DNA of 64,000 nt from Actinomadura barringtoniae (lineage in GTDB: Bacteria; Actinomycetota; Actinomycetes; Streptosporangiales; Streptosporangiaceae). The stretch's first letter is position 1. Each line of letters opens with the position of its first letter. Position numbers and translations under genes: made by a program. Positions 1 to 11,355 of the stretch are shown piece by piece. The notes under the pieces are model-generated. The model was not told the DNA's origin. It did no database searches and saw only the letters and a list, made by a program, of their open reading frames with translations. Location: positions 1 through 64,000 of the forward strand of contig NZ_JAGEOJ010000006.1 of the NCBI RefSeq assembly GCF_017573505.1, given 5' to 3'.

Positions 1-127
1 CCTCGGGCTCCTCATAGCGGATCAACTGCGGCGCCCACCGGAGCGCTTTGAACGCCTCGTGCCGTTCCTCGATGGGACGCCGCCAGAAGTCCCAGTCCGT
101 CAGATCGATGCTCTCAGCGTCGAGCAT
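1..127 (-). CDS. Cytochrome P450, N-terminal fragment (gene runs off the left edge)
   Basis: Only the first 42 codons are present. Read on the minus strand from an ATG at 127, the peptide begins MLDAESIDLTDWDFWRRP and continues EERHEAFKALR. The pattern 'DLTDxDFWRRPxEERxxxFxxLR' is typical of the N-terminus of bacterial class I P450s of the CYP125/CYP142-like actinobacterial type. Those enzymes are soluble haem monooxygenases fed by ferredoxins. No haem-binding or I-helix motif can be seen because the gene is cut. An in-frame GTG at 133, closer to a GGAG, is an alternative start. The family call rests on the N-terminal pattern alone. Confidence 0.55.
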   Translation of the reverse strand, partial: MLDAESIDLTDWDFWRRPIEERHEAFKALRWAPQLIRYEEPE

Positions 128-358
128 GCGCACCCCATCTCCACCCACATCACGACTTTACGGTGAGCGACCGTTCCGATGTTCTCCGGGGATGACCGCC
201 CGGTCGACTTGCCCGGCGGATAGGGTCTTTCACGTGTGGAGGGGGTTGACGGGGCCTTGCGCGACGAGGTCTGGCGGGCGTCCTGACTGGATGCCGACAG
301 TGACGGTTGACGCGGGCGCGGTGAGATGCCGGACCGAAAAGATCGTAGGCTGAAGGTC

Positions 359-907
359 ATGTCCGACGGCCGTCCCCCGTGCAACTGCATCATCGATCAC
401 GATTACGGTGATCGGGACCGCATGGACAACTTCGAGCTCCGCACGATCGTGCACATCAGCGAGTACGGGTGGAGTGTCGTGCTGGTCCACGGGGACGACG
501 GCGGGCCCGGCTGGGCGTACACGATCGGGCTGTGGCACAGCCATCGCACCCCCGAGCTCGGCATGTTCGGCGGCGACGTGTACGAGATGGAGGCGATCCT
601 CAACACCCTCGGCAGGCAGGCCGCCGAGGGCGAGGCTCCCGGCGACGGCGACCGGCGCGATGCCGTGGTGCGCGGGCAGGCCGCCGCGTTCCGCACGGTC
701 GACTCGCGCTGGTATCAGGCGATGTTCAAGGGCGCCCTGTCGTTCTACCGCAAGCCGCCGCTCCCTTTTCTTCAGGTCGTCTGGCCCGACCAGCGCGGCC
801 TGTTCCCGTGGCAGCCAGGGACCGAGCTTCCCTTTCGCCACTCCCAGCCCTGGCTGTGGCTCGCGCCCACCCAGCACCCCGACGGAGCCTGGACCCGCCA
901 CCTCTAG
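359..907 (+). CDS. DUF4262 domain-containing protein
   Basis: A 182-residue soluble protein. It has an early CNC motif (CNCIIDHDYGD, residues about 8-18) followed by a compact alpha/beta domain with GWAYTIGLWHSH, the hallmark of DUF4262. The molecular function of this family is not established. There is no signal peptide or membrane segment. I chose the ATG at 359 because homologues start just before the cysteine pair; an in-frame ATG at 326 would add 11 residues. The gene stands alone with a GNAT gene 38 bp downstream on the same strand, so the two could share a transcript. Confidence 0.75.
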   Translation: MSDGRPPCNCIIDHDYGDRDRMDNFELRTIVHISEYGWSVVLVHGDDGGPGWAYTIGLWHSHRTPELGMFGGDVYEMEAILNTLGRQAAEGEAPGDGDRRDAVVRGQAAAFRTVDSRWYQAMFKGALSFYRKPPLPFLQVVWPDQRGLFPWQPGTELPFRHSQPWLWLAPTQHPDGAWTRHL

Positions 908-945
908 GGGCTGGCGCACGCGGCTTCAGGGCGTAAGGTCATCGG

Positions 946-1500
946 GTGTTCGGGCCGATCGCGGGAAACATCACCACGCAGCGCCTCCAGCTGGAGCCGC
1001 TCGCCGTTCACCATGCCGGTGAGATGGCCGAGGCGCTGAACGATCCGCGGCTGCACGAGTTCATCGGCGGCGAGCCGCTCACCGTCGAGGAGATGCGACG
1101 CAGGTACGAGCACCTGGTCGCGGGCCCGGCGCCGTTCCACCAGGAGTGGTGGCTCAACTGGATCATCCGGCGGCGGCGCGACGGGCAGGCCGTGGGGTAC
1201 GTGCAGGCCACGGTGACGCCGGGCGCGGAGGGGCTGCGGGCCTCGATCGCCTGGGTCGTCGGCATGCCGTACCAGGGGTTCGGGTTCGCGACCGAGGCCG
1301 CCCAGGCGATGGCCGGCTGGCTGCGCGCCAACGGGGTGGCCGAGATCGAGGCGGCCATCCACCCTGAGAACTCCGCGTCCGAGGGCGTCGCGCGCAGGTT
1401 GCGGCTGCGTCCGACGGACGAGACGTCCGACGGCGAGACGATCTGGCGCATGGATCCCGGATTCCCGGGCACGCCGAATGTCCCCGAAACCAAGGCGTAA
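946..1500 (+). CDS. GNAT family N-acetyltransferase (RimJ/RimL-like)
   Basis: A 184-residue cytoplasmic acetyltransferase predicted to move an acetyl group from acetyl-CoA to an amine; the substrate is unknown. The opening TQRLQLEPL strand is typical of the RimJ/RimL subfamily. The acetyl-CoA pyrophosphate loop is visible as QGFGFATEA at residues 110-118, followed by the usual helix and the AIHPENSAS segment before the last strands. The start is a GTG at 946, with AAGG about nine bases upstream. It lies between a DUF4262 gene and glgX, which give no hint of substrate. Confidence 0.8.
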   Translation: MFGPIAGNITTQRLQLEPLAVHHAGEMAEALNDPRLHEFIGGEPLTVEEMRRRYEHLVAGPAPFHQEWWLNWIIRRRRDGQAVGYVQATVTPGAEGLRASIAWVVGMPYQGFGFATEAAQAMAGWLRANGVAEIEAAIHPENSASEGVARRLRLRPTDETSDGETIWRMDPGFPGTPNVPETKA

Positions 1501-1592
1501 CAGCACGATCTCGGATTGGGGCATACGGATCGGCTGCGGGTAAGTCAAAATCAACGGGGTCCGAGGACGACTCGGTGGAGGAGTGGGGAAGC

Positions 1593-3679
<2,087 letters not shown>

Positions 3680-3683
<4 letters not shown>

Positions 3684-4090
3684 CCCCGGCTGACCTCGAT
3701 CGCGACCAGAAAAACCAGCACAAACGTCGTTACGGCCACAGCCCCGTGCACCAGCACCGCGACCATGGGGAACACCTGCTCGGCTCCCCGCGCGTGCCGC
3801 CCTCCCCGGCTGACCAGCCACCGCGTCAACATCAGGAACCCCTGAAAGATGACCACCCAAAGGGCACCGAACGCGATCCACGCGTACAGCACCTCCCCCG
3901 AGACCAAATAGGCGATCCAGACGACCAGCCCCACCACCGCCGACAACGGATGCCCCACCACGACCAGAATCGGAAACCGCGTCACCTTGGTCGCCTGCTC
4001 CTTCAGGCCCCCGTTCCGCAGCCACCCCGTCAACAGATAGACCCCCGCGATGGCAGCCCCGACCCACGCCACGAGCGCAGCAAACTCCAC
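3680..4090 (-). CDS. Small four-helix integral membrane protein
   Basis: A 136-residue protein with four predicted membrane helices, roughly residues 3-24, 38-63, 67-88 and 106-131, separated by short basic loops (GLKEQATKVTR, SRGGRHARG). It starts with GTG preceded by GGAAGGAGCGGGG, a strong ribosome-binding site. I do not recognise a named family; it resembles the small actinobacterial integral membrane proteins annotated as hypothetical. It is transcribed toward glgX and overlaps that stop codon by 4 bp, so the two are convergent and unlikely to be co-regulated. Confidence 0.75.
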
Positions 4091-4246
4091 CCCCGCTCCT
4101 TCCTGTGGTGTCCCTCCCCTGGGCCCAGTGTGACGTGGCCCACGTCCCCACCATGCCCGTTTCGTGAAGATGGCAACACAAACCGTGACTTGGGTCGCTT
4201 ATCCCCCTCAGGTCCCAGCCACCGCTCCTTGGGTAACGTTCGATCT

Positions 4247-4936
4247 GTGGAGCAGCTACCAGCGGAGCCCGAACGCCTTCGCGAGGCGTACGCCTATCCC
4301 GACGACCGGGTGTGGGTGCGCGCGAACATGGTCGCCAGCGTCGACGGCGCCGCCACCCGCGACGAGCGAAGCGGCGGCTTGGGCAACGCCAACGACCGGC
4401 GGTTGTTCGCCACGTTGCGCGGCCTGGCCGACGTGGTCGTCGTGGGTGCGGGCACGGCGCGCGCCGAAGGCTACGGCCCCGCGCAGCCTGGGCCGAGCGG
4501 ACGCGCCCCTCGCCTGGCGATCGTCTCCCGCCGCCTCGACCTCGACTTCGAAACGCCCCTCTTCACCGATGCCCGGCAACGCACGATCCTGCTCGCCCCG
4601 GAGAACGCTCCTGCCAACCGCCTCTGGCGTGCCCGCGAGAACGCGGACGTCATCCTGGCGGGCGAGGACCGCCTCGACCTCGCCGTTGCCATCCAAGAGC
4701 TCGCCTCGCATGGCTTCTCGCGCATTCTCTGCGAGGGCGGGCCGAGGATCCTGGCGCAGCTGGTGACGGCCGGGGTGCTGGACGAGCTGTGCCTCACCGT
4801 CAGTCCCGTTCTGCTCGCCGGTGACGGCCCGCGCATCGTGAACGGTCCTCCCGCGCTCAAGCCCGCCGAACTCCGCCTCACCCACGCGTTCCGCGACGAC
4901 GAGGACTTTCTCTTCCTGCGCTACAGCCGCCGATAG
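4247..4936 (+). CDS. RibD C-terminal / dihydrofolate-reductase-like reductase (copy A)
   Basis: A 229-residue NADPH-dependent reductase of the RibD C-terminal superfamily (PF01872). Members include the reductase half of riboflavin RibD and many stand-alone pyrimidine reductases of unknown substrate. The substrate-loop motif NMVASVDGAA lies at residues 27-36, and the dinucleotide-binding motif ILCEGGP lies near residue 160. There is no deaminase domain, so it is not a full RibD. The GTG start at 4247 was chosen by family length; there is no clear Shine-Dalgarno. Its 3' end overlaps by 16 bp with a convergent paralogue. Confidence 0.85.
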   Translation: MEQLPAEPERLREAYAYPDDRVWVRANMVASVDGAATRDERSGGLGNANDRRLFATLRGLADVVVVGAGTARAEGYGPAQPGPSGRAPRLAIVSRRLDLDFETPLFTDARQRTILLAPENAPANRLWRARENADVILAGEDRLDLAVAIQELASHGFSRILCEGGPRILAQLVTAGVLDELCLTVSPVLLAGDGPRIVNGPPALKPAELRLTHAFRDDEDFLFLRYSRR

Positions 4937-5619
4937 CCGTTCAGGGCGTAGCGGAGGAAGAGGACGGACTCGTCTTCGTAGAGGGCGGTCAGGTCCAGGT
5001 CCACACGGGATTCCAGGCCGTTGACAAGGCGCGTGTGGCGAGGGCTGCCCAGGAGGGCGGGGGCCAGGTTGAGGCAGATCTCGTCCACCAGGCCCGCGCG
5101 GATGAGGGACGTCGCCAGCTCCGGGCCGCCCTCGCAGAGGAGACGGTCGAAGCCCAGGTATTCGCGCAACGTGTCGATGGCGATCGGCAGGCTGCCCGCG
5201 TTCACCACCTCAACGGTCTTGGGGACCTGAGGGGCGCGCGGCTGAGGGGTGACGACCACGGTCGGGGCCTCGGCTGAGGTGAAGAGCGGCAGGGACCAGT
5301 CCAGGTCCAGGCTGCGGCTGAAGACGACGATGGGAGCGGGCGGCGCGCCCCGGCGTTCGCGAAGGTCGGGACGGAGGCGGGCCGGGCCGACGCGACCCGT
5401 GCGCACGGTGGATGCGCCGATCAGGATCGCGTCGGCCAGGGCGCGCAGCGTACGGAAGACCCGGAAGTCCGCCTCGCCGCCCAGACCGTCGGTCCAGCCC
5501 TCTTCATCGGTGACCGAGCCGTCGGCGCTCATCACCATGCCCAGGCGCAGGCCCGGAGCGTCGGCATAGGCGTCGTACGGATCGACGTCGGTGACGGGAC
5601 CCGGCAAGAGACGGCGCAT
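4921..5619 (-). CDS. RibD C-terminal / dihydrofolate-reductase-like reductase (copy B)
   Basis: A 232-residue paralogue of the preceding gene, in the opposite orientation. It has the same architecture: GMVMSADGSVTDEEGW in the N-terminal third and LLCEGGPELATSLIRAGL in the C-terminal third, ending in VLFLRYAL. It presumably performs an NAD(P)H-dependent reduction, substrate unknown. Although longer reading is possible, the ATG at 5619 gives the usual N-terminus (MRRLLPGP). Upstream codons have a composition unlike coding sequence and run into the next gene's 3' region. It is tail-to-tail with copy A, with a 16-bp overlap. Confidence 0.85.
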   Translation of the reverse strand: MRRLLPGPVTDVDPYDAYADAPGLRLGMVMSADGSVTDEEGWTDGLGGEADFRVFRTLRALADAILIGASTVRTGRVGPARLRPDLRERRGAPPAPIVVFSRSLDLDWSLPLFTSAEAPTVVVTPQPRAPQVPKTVEVVNAGSLPIAIDTLREYLGFDRLLCEGGPELATSLIRAGLVDEICLNLAPALLGSPRHTRLVNGLESRVDLDLTALYEDESVLFLRYALNGYRRL

Positions 5620-5636
5620 GACCTGCAGATTATCGG

Positions 5637-6785
5637 TCAGGGCATGACCGAACGGGTGAGCTCCCCCTTCATGGGGGCCGCGAAGCACTTCACGTTCCGT
5701 GAGCCCATCTTCCACTCATCCTGGATGGGGTCCGCGTGAACATAGCCGACGTCGACCTTCACGGGGTGCTTGTCGAAGTAGGAGCGCAGCCGGGTCTGGC
5801 AGCCCTTCTCAGACTGCCGGCGCACGGTGGCGGAGCCGGGCCAGTCTCCCGCCGGCAGATCGAAGGTGAGCACCAGCTGGGCGTTGTGCCGCTTGGAGCA
5901 CGGCACCGTTTTGACCGCTGTGCTCTCGCCCTCTCCGTCCTTCTGGATGAGGCAGTCGCCGGGCTTCAGAGCGTTCCAGCTCTTCATGCCCGGTTCGGCC
6001 GGGGAGAGATCGAGGCTGCCGGTGAGCTTGGCTCCGGTGCTCGCCCCCAGGCACTGCACCACCCTGTCGCCCAGAGCCCAGCTGGCCCGGGTCGGGTAGA
6101 GCAGGTACGGGTTGACCGACGTCCGATACCGGCTGGCGTCGAGCCGTCCGCCGACCCGTGCGTAGCAACCGCTTTCCGCGGACCGGATCACCTCCTGCTG
6201 GCCCGGGAATCCGCCCTTCGGCAGGTTGAAGCTCGCCAGCACCTCGCCGTCATGCGGCTGGGCGCACGGGAGGGCGGTGGTGCTCCTGGCCGTCTTGTCG
6301 TGGGGAACGCCGTTGAAGCAGTCGCCGACCTTGAGGTCGGCCAGGAGGGCGCGGCCCTTCTGGGTGACGTGGCCCGAGTCGTCGCGGTCGGGGGTGAACG
6401 CGGCGCCGATGGCGGCGACCCCGATGATCAGGGCCAGCCAGACCAGGGACAGCGCCATCCCGATGATCGCCATGGCCTTGCCACGGCCGCCGCGGCGGCG
6501 GATCTGGACGAGGGCGGCGATGCCGAAGATGATCGACAGCCCGATGCCGCCGATGATCCCGAGGACCAGCGCGGCGATCGAGAAGCCGTTGAACTTGGGC
6601 TTGTGATACTGGGCCGGCAGATAGGGCGCGGCGACGGGCTGTGGCGGGAAGGCGCCGGGAGCAGCCTGGGGTCGGGGGCCTAGGTATGGCTGGGGGTCGG
6701 GATGCGGCTGGGCCTCGGGGGCCGGTTCGGAGGGAGCGCCGGGAGGGGCCCAGCCGGGCTCCTCCGTGGGGGGTGGCTGCGTCAT
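5637..6785 (-). CDS. DUF4190 plus septum-formation domain membrane protein
   Basis: A 382-residue protein with three regions. A Pro/Ala/Gln-rich cytoplasmic stretch covers residues 1-60. Two closely spaced membrane helices (FSIAALVLGIIGGIGLSIIF and the MAIIGMALSLVWLALIIGVA segment) form a DUF4190 unit. Then comes an extracytoplasmic region with two cysteine-bearing repeats, KVGDCF and KPGDCL, each followed by a second cysteine in a PCxxxH context. This matches the 'septum formation' family (PF13845). Such proteins are common in actinomycetes and their role is poorly defined; the family name does not prove a division function. It is a single gene, and ATG 6785 fits the start of homologues (MTQPPP). 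Confidence 0.8.
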   Translation of the reverse strand: MTQPPPTEEPGWAPPGAPSEPAPEAQPHPDPQPYLGPRPQAAPGAFPPQPVAAPYLPAQYHKPKFNGFSIAALVLGIIGGIGLSIIFGIAALVQIRRRGGRGKAMAIIGMALSLVWLALIIGVAAIGAAFTPDRDDSGHVTQKGRALLADLKVGDCFNGVPHDKTARSTTALPCAQPHDGEVLASFNLPKGGFPGQQEVIRSAESGCYARVGGRLDASRYRTSVNPYLLYPTRASWALGDRVVQCLGASTGAKLTGSLDLSPAEPGMKSWNALKPGDCLIQKDGEGESTAVKTVPCSKRHNAQLVLTFDLPAGDWPGSATVRRQSEKGCQTRLRSYFDKHPVKVDVGYVHADPIQDEWKMGSRNVKCFAAPMKGELTRSVMP

Positions 6786-6904
6786 GAGCCGGAAGAGTAT
6801 TCACATTTCACGACTAATCGTGCATTTTGGACGTCCTATGTCGGCCGTCACAAGATCGTGACCACCCTGCCGGCGCTGTCAGACGGGTGGGGGAGGATAG
6901 GGCC

Positions 6905-7981
6905 ATGGACCTGCCGATCAGTCCGCCGTTGCCGCCGATGCTCGCCAAGGCGGTCAAGGCAATGCCCAAGGGCGACCTTTTGTACGAGCCGAAGTGGGAC
7001 GGATTCCGTTGCATCGTCTTCCGTGACGGCGACGAGGTGGAACTGTCCAGCCGCGGCGAGAAGCCGCTCACCCGCTACTTCCCCGAGCTCGTCGAGGCCG
7101 CCAAGCGAGAGCTCCCCGAGCGCTGCGTGGTGGACGGCGAGATCGTGCTGCGCAAGGGCGCCAAGCTCGAGTTCGACCTGCTCCAGCAGCGCATCCACCC
7201 CGCCGCATCCCGGGTGAAGATGCTGTCGGAGGAGATGCCCGCCTCGTTCGTCGCGTTCGACCTGCTGGCGCTCGGCGACGAGTCGCTGATGGAGGTGCCG
7301 CTCGGCGAACGGCGGCAGCGGCTGGTCGACACCCTGTCCGGGGTCGAGGCGCCGTTCCACGTGACGCCCGCGAGCGACTCCTACGAGCTGGCCTTGCAGT
7401 GGTTCGAGGAGTTCGAGGGCGCGGGCCTGGACGGGGTGATCGCCAAGCCGCGCGACATCGAGTACATGCCCGACAAGCGCGCCCTGTTCAAGGTCAAGCA
7501 CGAGCGGACCGCCGACTGCGTGGTCGCGGGCTTCCGCTGGCACAAGTCCGGGCCGATCGTGGGCTCGCTGCTGCTCGGCATCTACAACGACCAGGGCCAG
7601 CTCCAGCACGTCGGGGTGGCGGCCTCGTTCACCATGAAGCGCCGCGAGGAGCTGGTGGAGGAGCTGAAGCCCTACCTGGCCGAGGACCTGTCCGAGCACC
7701 CCTGGGGCGAGTGGGCCAAGCAGAGCGAGGCGACGGTCGACCGGATGCCCGGCGCGGTCTCGCGCTGGACCGGCAAGAAGGACCTCAGCTGGGTCGCGCT
7801 GCGGCCCGAGCTGGTCGTCGAGGTGGCCTACGAGGCGATGGAGGGCAACCGGTTCCGCCACACGGCCCGCTTCCGGCGGTGGCGCACCGACCGCACCCCC
7901 GAGTCGTGCACCTACGAGCAGCTCGAGGTCCCGGTCGCCTACGACCTGGACGACATCTTCTCGGGCGGCGCCGGCTCCTGA
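6905..7981 (+). CDS. ligC: ATP-dependent DNA ligase LigC
   Basis: A 358-residue ATP-dependent DNA ligase of the actinobacterial LigC type. The adenylation motif I is EPKWDGFR, with the AMP-accepting lysine at residue 30. Downstream are VVDGEIV (motif III), FVAFDLLAL (IIIa), DGVIAKP (IV) and LFKVKHERTADCVV (V/VI). A C-terminal OB-fold contains the ELVVEVAYEAM and RFRRWRTDR segments. Such ligases seal nicks during backup end joining or base-excision repair, often with a separate LigD-like polymerase; a candidate lies at 48.5-49.6 kb. The ATG at 6905 is preceded by GGGGGAGGATAGGGCC. Confidence 0.92.
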   Translation: MDLPISPPLPPMLAKAVKAMPKGDLLYEPKWDGFRCIVFRDGDEVELSSRGEKPLTRYFPELVEAAKRELPERCVVDGEIVLRKGAKLEFDLLQQRIHPAASRVKMLSEEMPASFVAFDLLALGDESLMEVPLGERRQRLVDTLSGVEAPFHVTPASDSYELALQWFEEFEGAGLDGVIAKPRDIEYMPDKRALFKVKHERTADCVVAGFRWHKSGPIVGSLLLGIYNDQGQLQHVGVAASFTMKRREELVEELKPYLAEDLSEHPWGEWAKQSEATVDRMPGAVSRWTGKKDLSWVALRPELVVEVAYEAMEGNRFRHTARFRRWRTDRTPESCTYEQLEVPVAYDLDDIFSGGAGS

Positions 7982-8175
7982 CGGGCTCGGCGCCGGCCGC
8001 TGAGGGCCTCGGCGTCGGCTCCCGACGGCCTCGGATCAGCTCCCTTGAGGTAAAGGCAGGCCATCGCGGCGCGTGTCGGCCGCGGACGTGACCGGGCGGC
8101 GGTCCTACGGTGCGATGCCGTACGCCGTCGTCAGGGTCACGGCCGCGGTCCCCACCGCGGCCCAGGGGGATATCG

Positions 8176-10356
8176 ATGGTCCGTTTCGTGCTGCCCGCGG
8201 GCACGCTCGGCGCCGCGGCACCGGTGGGTGCGGCGCTCGTGCTCGCCTTGCAGAACGGTGCGCTCGCCGCACCGTGCCCGTGCGCCAAGATCGAGGTGTA
8301 CGTCGACTGCGCGGCCAAGGCCGGCGGCACCGGCAAGCAGGACTCGCCGTTCAGCTCGCTCGCCCCGGTCAACGGGCTGAAGCTGAAGGCGGGCGACTCG
8401 ATCCGGCTGAAGCGCGGCGCGTCCTGCCAGGGCTCGCTGACCGTGCGGGGCGCGGGCGAGGCGGGCAAGCCGATCGTGATCGGGCCGTACGGCGACGGCG
8501 GCAAGGCGCCCGTCGTCCAGGCGACCGGCGCCGAGCAGGCGCTCCTGCTGGAGGACGCCCAGTACGTGCAGGTGTCGGGCCTCGAGCTGACCGCGCCCGG
8601 TGACGGCACCAGGCCGCGCCGCGGGGTGTACGTGCTGGCCAAGGACTCCGGGACGATGCACGGCATCCAGCTGACCGGCCTCGATGTCCACGACGTGCGC
8701 GGCGAGGCCAAGCCGAGCGCCCCGAACGCGGGCGGCGCGGCGGCGTCGGGCGGGATCGTGGTCGAGGCCGCGGGCAGCGCCACCCCGACGACGTTCGACG
8801 ACCTGAAGATCAACGGAAACCGGGTGCACGCGGTGGACGGCGCGGGGATCTCGGTCTGGTCGTCCTGGTGCCGCCGCCCGGACACGCCGTCGCCCGACGG
8901 CTGCTCGCAGGCCTGGACGCCGATCCGGCGCCTGGCGATCAACGGCGACCTGCTCTGGGACGTCGGCGGCACGGGAATCCAGGTCGCGGCCACGCAGGGC
9001 GCGTCGATCACCGGCAACCACATCGAGGGCTTCAACGCCCGTTCGGGAACGTTCGGCGCGGGCGTGGCGGTCGCCGGATCGACCGGGACCGGCGTCTCCG
9101 GCAACGACGTGTCGGGCGGCAAGACCGGCGGGACCGGCGCGGCGTCCGCGGGTGGCATGGCCTACGACGTCGGAACGGGCACCGAAGGCCTCGCCCTCAA
9201 GGCCAATCTCTCCCACGACAACCGCGGCGGCTTCGTCCACCTGTGCGCGGCCAGCGGCTTCACCCTGAGTGGAAACGTTTCCATCGACGACCGGGCCCAC
9301 GGGTTCCAGGTCTGCGACGCACCCCTCACCGGTGGCACGATCCGTGGCAACACCGTCTACCTCGCCGACGGCGTCGAGCAGCTGGTCGTGGACGCCGACA
9401 CCGAGCAGAAGCTGGACGTGAAGTTCACCGGCAACCTGGTCGAGCGCGACGGCACCAAGGGCACGGTCGGCTGGAACGTCGCCAGCCCCGCCTGGGTCGT
9501 CGACCACAACCTCCTGCACGGCTTCCCGGTCCCGGCGACCGCGACGGCCACGATCAAGGCCGACCCGGGGTTCCTGGCGCCCGGGCTCGCCGATCCGGTC
9601 GCGTACCAGCTCATCGCAGGCTCCCCCGCCATCGGCGCGGGCGTCGGTGCGGGCGTCGGTGCGGGCGCGGCCAAGGGCGGGATCGACGGCTTCCCGGTCT
9701 CCCCCGCCAAGGTCCCGGCCGCCACACCCAACATCGGCGGTGTCCAGGCTCCCGCCGCGTTCCCGGCCGGGCTGGCCGACTCGTTCAACGCGGCCACGCC
9801 CGGGCAGGCACCGGCGGGCTGGCAGGTCACCGGGTCTGCGGCCGCGGCCGCCGACCCGTCGGGCGGGCTCGGCTCCTCGCTCGTCCTCACCGAACGCCCG
9901 ACCCCGAGCACGGCGGTACGGCTGCTCCCGGTCAGCGGCGGCGTGGTCCGCGTACGCGCCCGGCTGCGTGCGAGCGACACCGGCCACACCGGCTGGCTGA
10001 AGGTACTGGACGCCAAGGACGGCACGGTCGCCGCCGTCGGCCTCACGCCGGGCGGCCACGTCGCGTTCACCGACGGCAAGCACGAGGAGCAGTCGGCGGC
10101 CGCCTACCCGCCGAACGCGTGGGTCCCGGTCTCGCTGCTGATCCGGCCCGAGGACGGCGCGTACGAGCTGTCGGTGAACGGCGTCCAGCAGGCCAAGGGC
10201 GCGCTGGGCGAGGGCGCGGGCCTGGCCGCCAAGATCCAGGCGGCCCTCTCCCCCGGCCCGGACGCCGCGAAGGGCACCGCGACGTTCACCGTCGACGACG
10301 TCCTCGTCACGCCGGAGCCCTGCCCGCCGGCCCCCATGCACGACGACCACGCCTGA
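8176..10356 (+). CDS. Secreted right-handed parallel beta-helix protein
   Basis: A 726-residue exported protein. A signal peptide of about 32 residues (hydrophobic core GAALVLALQNGALA) is followed by a cysteine-containing start of the mature chain. A long stretch of repeated short strands with asparagine ladders (INGNRVHAV, ITGNHIEGF, VSGNDVSGG, LSGNVSID, IRGNTVY) indicates a pectate-lyase-like parallel beta-helix to about residue 480. A linker with GVGAGVGAGAAKGG (near 490-505) follows. The C-terminal 190 residues resemble a concanavalin-type jelly roll (WLKVLDAKDGTV, YELSVNGVQQAKG). Likely polysaccharide binding or cleavage; catalytic residues cannot be assigned. ATG 8176 has AGGGGGA upstream. 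Confidence 0.8.
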   Translation: MVRFVLPAGTLGAAAPVGAALVLALQNGALAAPCPCAKIEVYVDCAAKAGGTGKQDSPFSSLAPVNGLKLKAGDSIRLKRGASCQGSLTVRGAGEAGKPIVIGPYGDGGKAPVVQATGAEQALLLEDAQYVQVSGLELTAPGDGTRPRRGVYVLAKDSGTMHGIQLTGLDVHDVRGEAKPSAPNAGGAAASGGIVVEAAGSATPTTFDDLKINGNRVHAVDGAGISVWSSWCRRPDTPSPDGCSQAWTPIRRLAINGDLLWDVGGTGIQVAATQGASITGNHIEGFNARSGTFGAGVAVAGSTGTGVSGNDVSGGKTGGTGAASAGGMAYDVGTGTEGLALKANLSHDNRGGFVHLCAASGFTLSGNVSIDDRAHGFQVCDAPLTGGTIRGNTVYLADGVEQLVVDADTEQKLDVKFTGNLVERDGTKGTVGWNVASPAWVVDHNLLHGFPVPATATATIKADPGFLAPGLADPVAYQLIAGSPAIGAGVGAGVGAGAAKGGIDGFPVSPAKVPAATPNIGGVQAPAAFPAGLADSFNAATPGQAPAGWQVTGSAAAAADPSGGLGSSLVLTERPTPSTAVRLLPVSGGVVRVRARLRASDTGHTGWLKVLDAKDGTVAAVGLTPGGHVAFTDGKHEEQSAAAYPPNAWVPVSLLIRPEDGAYELSVNGVQQAKGALGEGAGLAAKIQAALSPGPDAAKGTATFTVDDVLVTPEPCPPAPMHDDHA

Positions 10357-10430
10357 ATCGGGCAGAAAAGTTCGTGGAGCGTGTCGAATCCGGGGTTCGC
10401 CGTTCGAGGCATGACTGATCGGGAAAAGGA

Positions 10431-10453
10431 GCGAGGACGCGTTGGGTCCTCGC
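10431..10453 (+). promoter_or_regulatory. Short hairpin in the leader of the alpha/beta hydrolase gene
   Basis: GCGAGGAC (10431-10438) and GTCCTCGC (10446-10453) are perfect 8-bp inverted arms with a 7-nt loop. They lie 22 bp before the hydrolase start codon and 75 bp after the beta-helix stop codon. It could be the terminator of the beta-helix gene or a leader hairpin; there is no T-run, so the role is undecided. Confidence 0.35.
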
Positions 10454-10474
10454 CCCCTACTGAAAAGGAATGTC

Positions 10475-11290
10475 ATGCCCCACGTGATTTCGCAGGACGG
10501 CACCAGGATCGCCTACACCAAGACCGGCAGCGGGCCCGCCGTGGTCCTGGTCGACGGCGCGTTCGGGCACCGCGGGTTCGGCCCGAACGTGGACCTCGCC
10601 CCCGTGCTGGCCGAGAGCCACACGGTCTACGCCTACGACCGCCGGGGCCGGGGGGACAGCGGTGACACCCAGCCGTTCTCCCAGACGCGCGAGATCGAGG
10701 ATCTGGAAGCGGTCATCGCCGAAGCCGGCGGCACGAGCGACGCAAGTGGGCCGGTGGCCGTGTACGCCATCTCCTCGGGTGCTCCCCTGGCGCTGGACGC
10801 GGCGCAGGCGGGCCTGCCCATCTCCAAGCTGGTCGTCTACGAGGCCCCCTTCGTCGTGGACGACTCCCGCAAGCCCATCCCCGACGACTTCCTCGCGCGG
10901 CTGAACGCTCTGATCGCGCAGGATCGCCGTTCGGAGGCCATCACGTACTTCATGACCAAGGGCGTCGCGCTTCCCGGCGTCTTCGTCATGCTGATGCGCC
11001 TGATGCCCGCCTGGTCGAAGCTGAAGAAGGTCGCCCACACCGTTCCGTACGATGTCGCGGGGCTCGGCGACACCGGCGCGGGCAAGGCGCTGCCGGCCGG
11101 CCGCTGGGCGGACGGCAAGGTCCCCACCCTCGTGGTCGCGGGCGGCAAGAGCCCGAAGTGGATGCAGAACGCCATGACGGCCCTCGCCGACGTGCTGCCC
11201 GATGCCCGGCACCGCACGCTGGAAGGCCAGATGCACATCGTCAAGGCCAAGGCGATCGCCCCGGTGATCACCGGCTTCGTCGATGACTGA
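10475..11290 (+). CDS. Alpha/beta hydrolase
   Basis: A 271-residue cytoplasmic alpha/beta-hydrolase. The oxyanion region is VVLVDGAFGHRGFGP, and the strand-5 segment is VYAYDRRGRGDSGDT. The nucleophile elbow reads AISSG, so the usual first glycine is alanine and the nucleophile is the first serine of the pair. The catalytic histidine is likely in the C-terminal GQMHIVK segment. This GxSxG variant with a short cap is common in uncharacterised actinobacterial hydrolases; the substrate is unknown. ATG 10475 follows AAAAGGAA at good spacing. The gene ends before a strong bidirectional terminator hairpin. Confidence 0.85.
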   Translation: MPHVISQDGTRIAYTKTGSGPAVVLVDGAFGHRGFGPNVDLAPVLAESHTVYAYDRRGRGDSGDTQPFSQTREIEDLEAVIAEAGGTSDASGPVAVYAISSGAPLALDAAQAGLPISKLVVYEAPFVVDDSRKPIPDDFLARLNALIAQDRRSEAITYFMTKGVALPGVFVMLMRLMPAWSKLKKVAHTVPYDVAGLGDTGAGKALPAGRWADGKVPTLVVAGGKSPKWMQNAMTALADVLPDARHRTLEGQMHIVKAKAIAPVITGFVDD

Positions 11291-11355
11291 TCGGGAGGCC
11301 TGAGCGGGAGGGCTGAGCGGGGAGGGCTGGGCGGGGGGCTGAGCGGGAACGCGAA

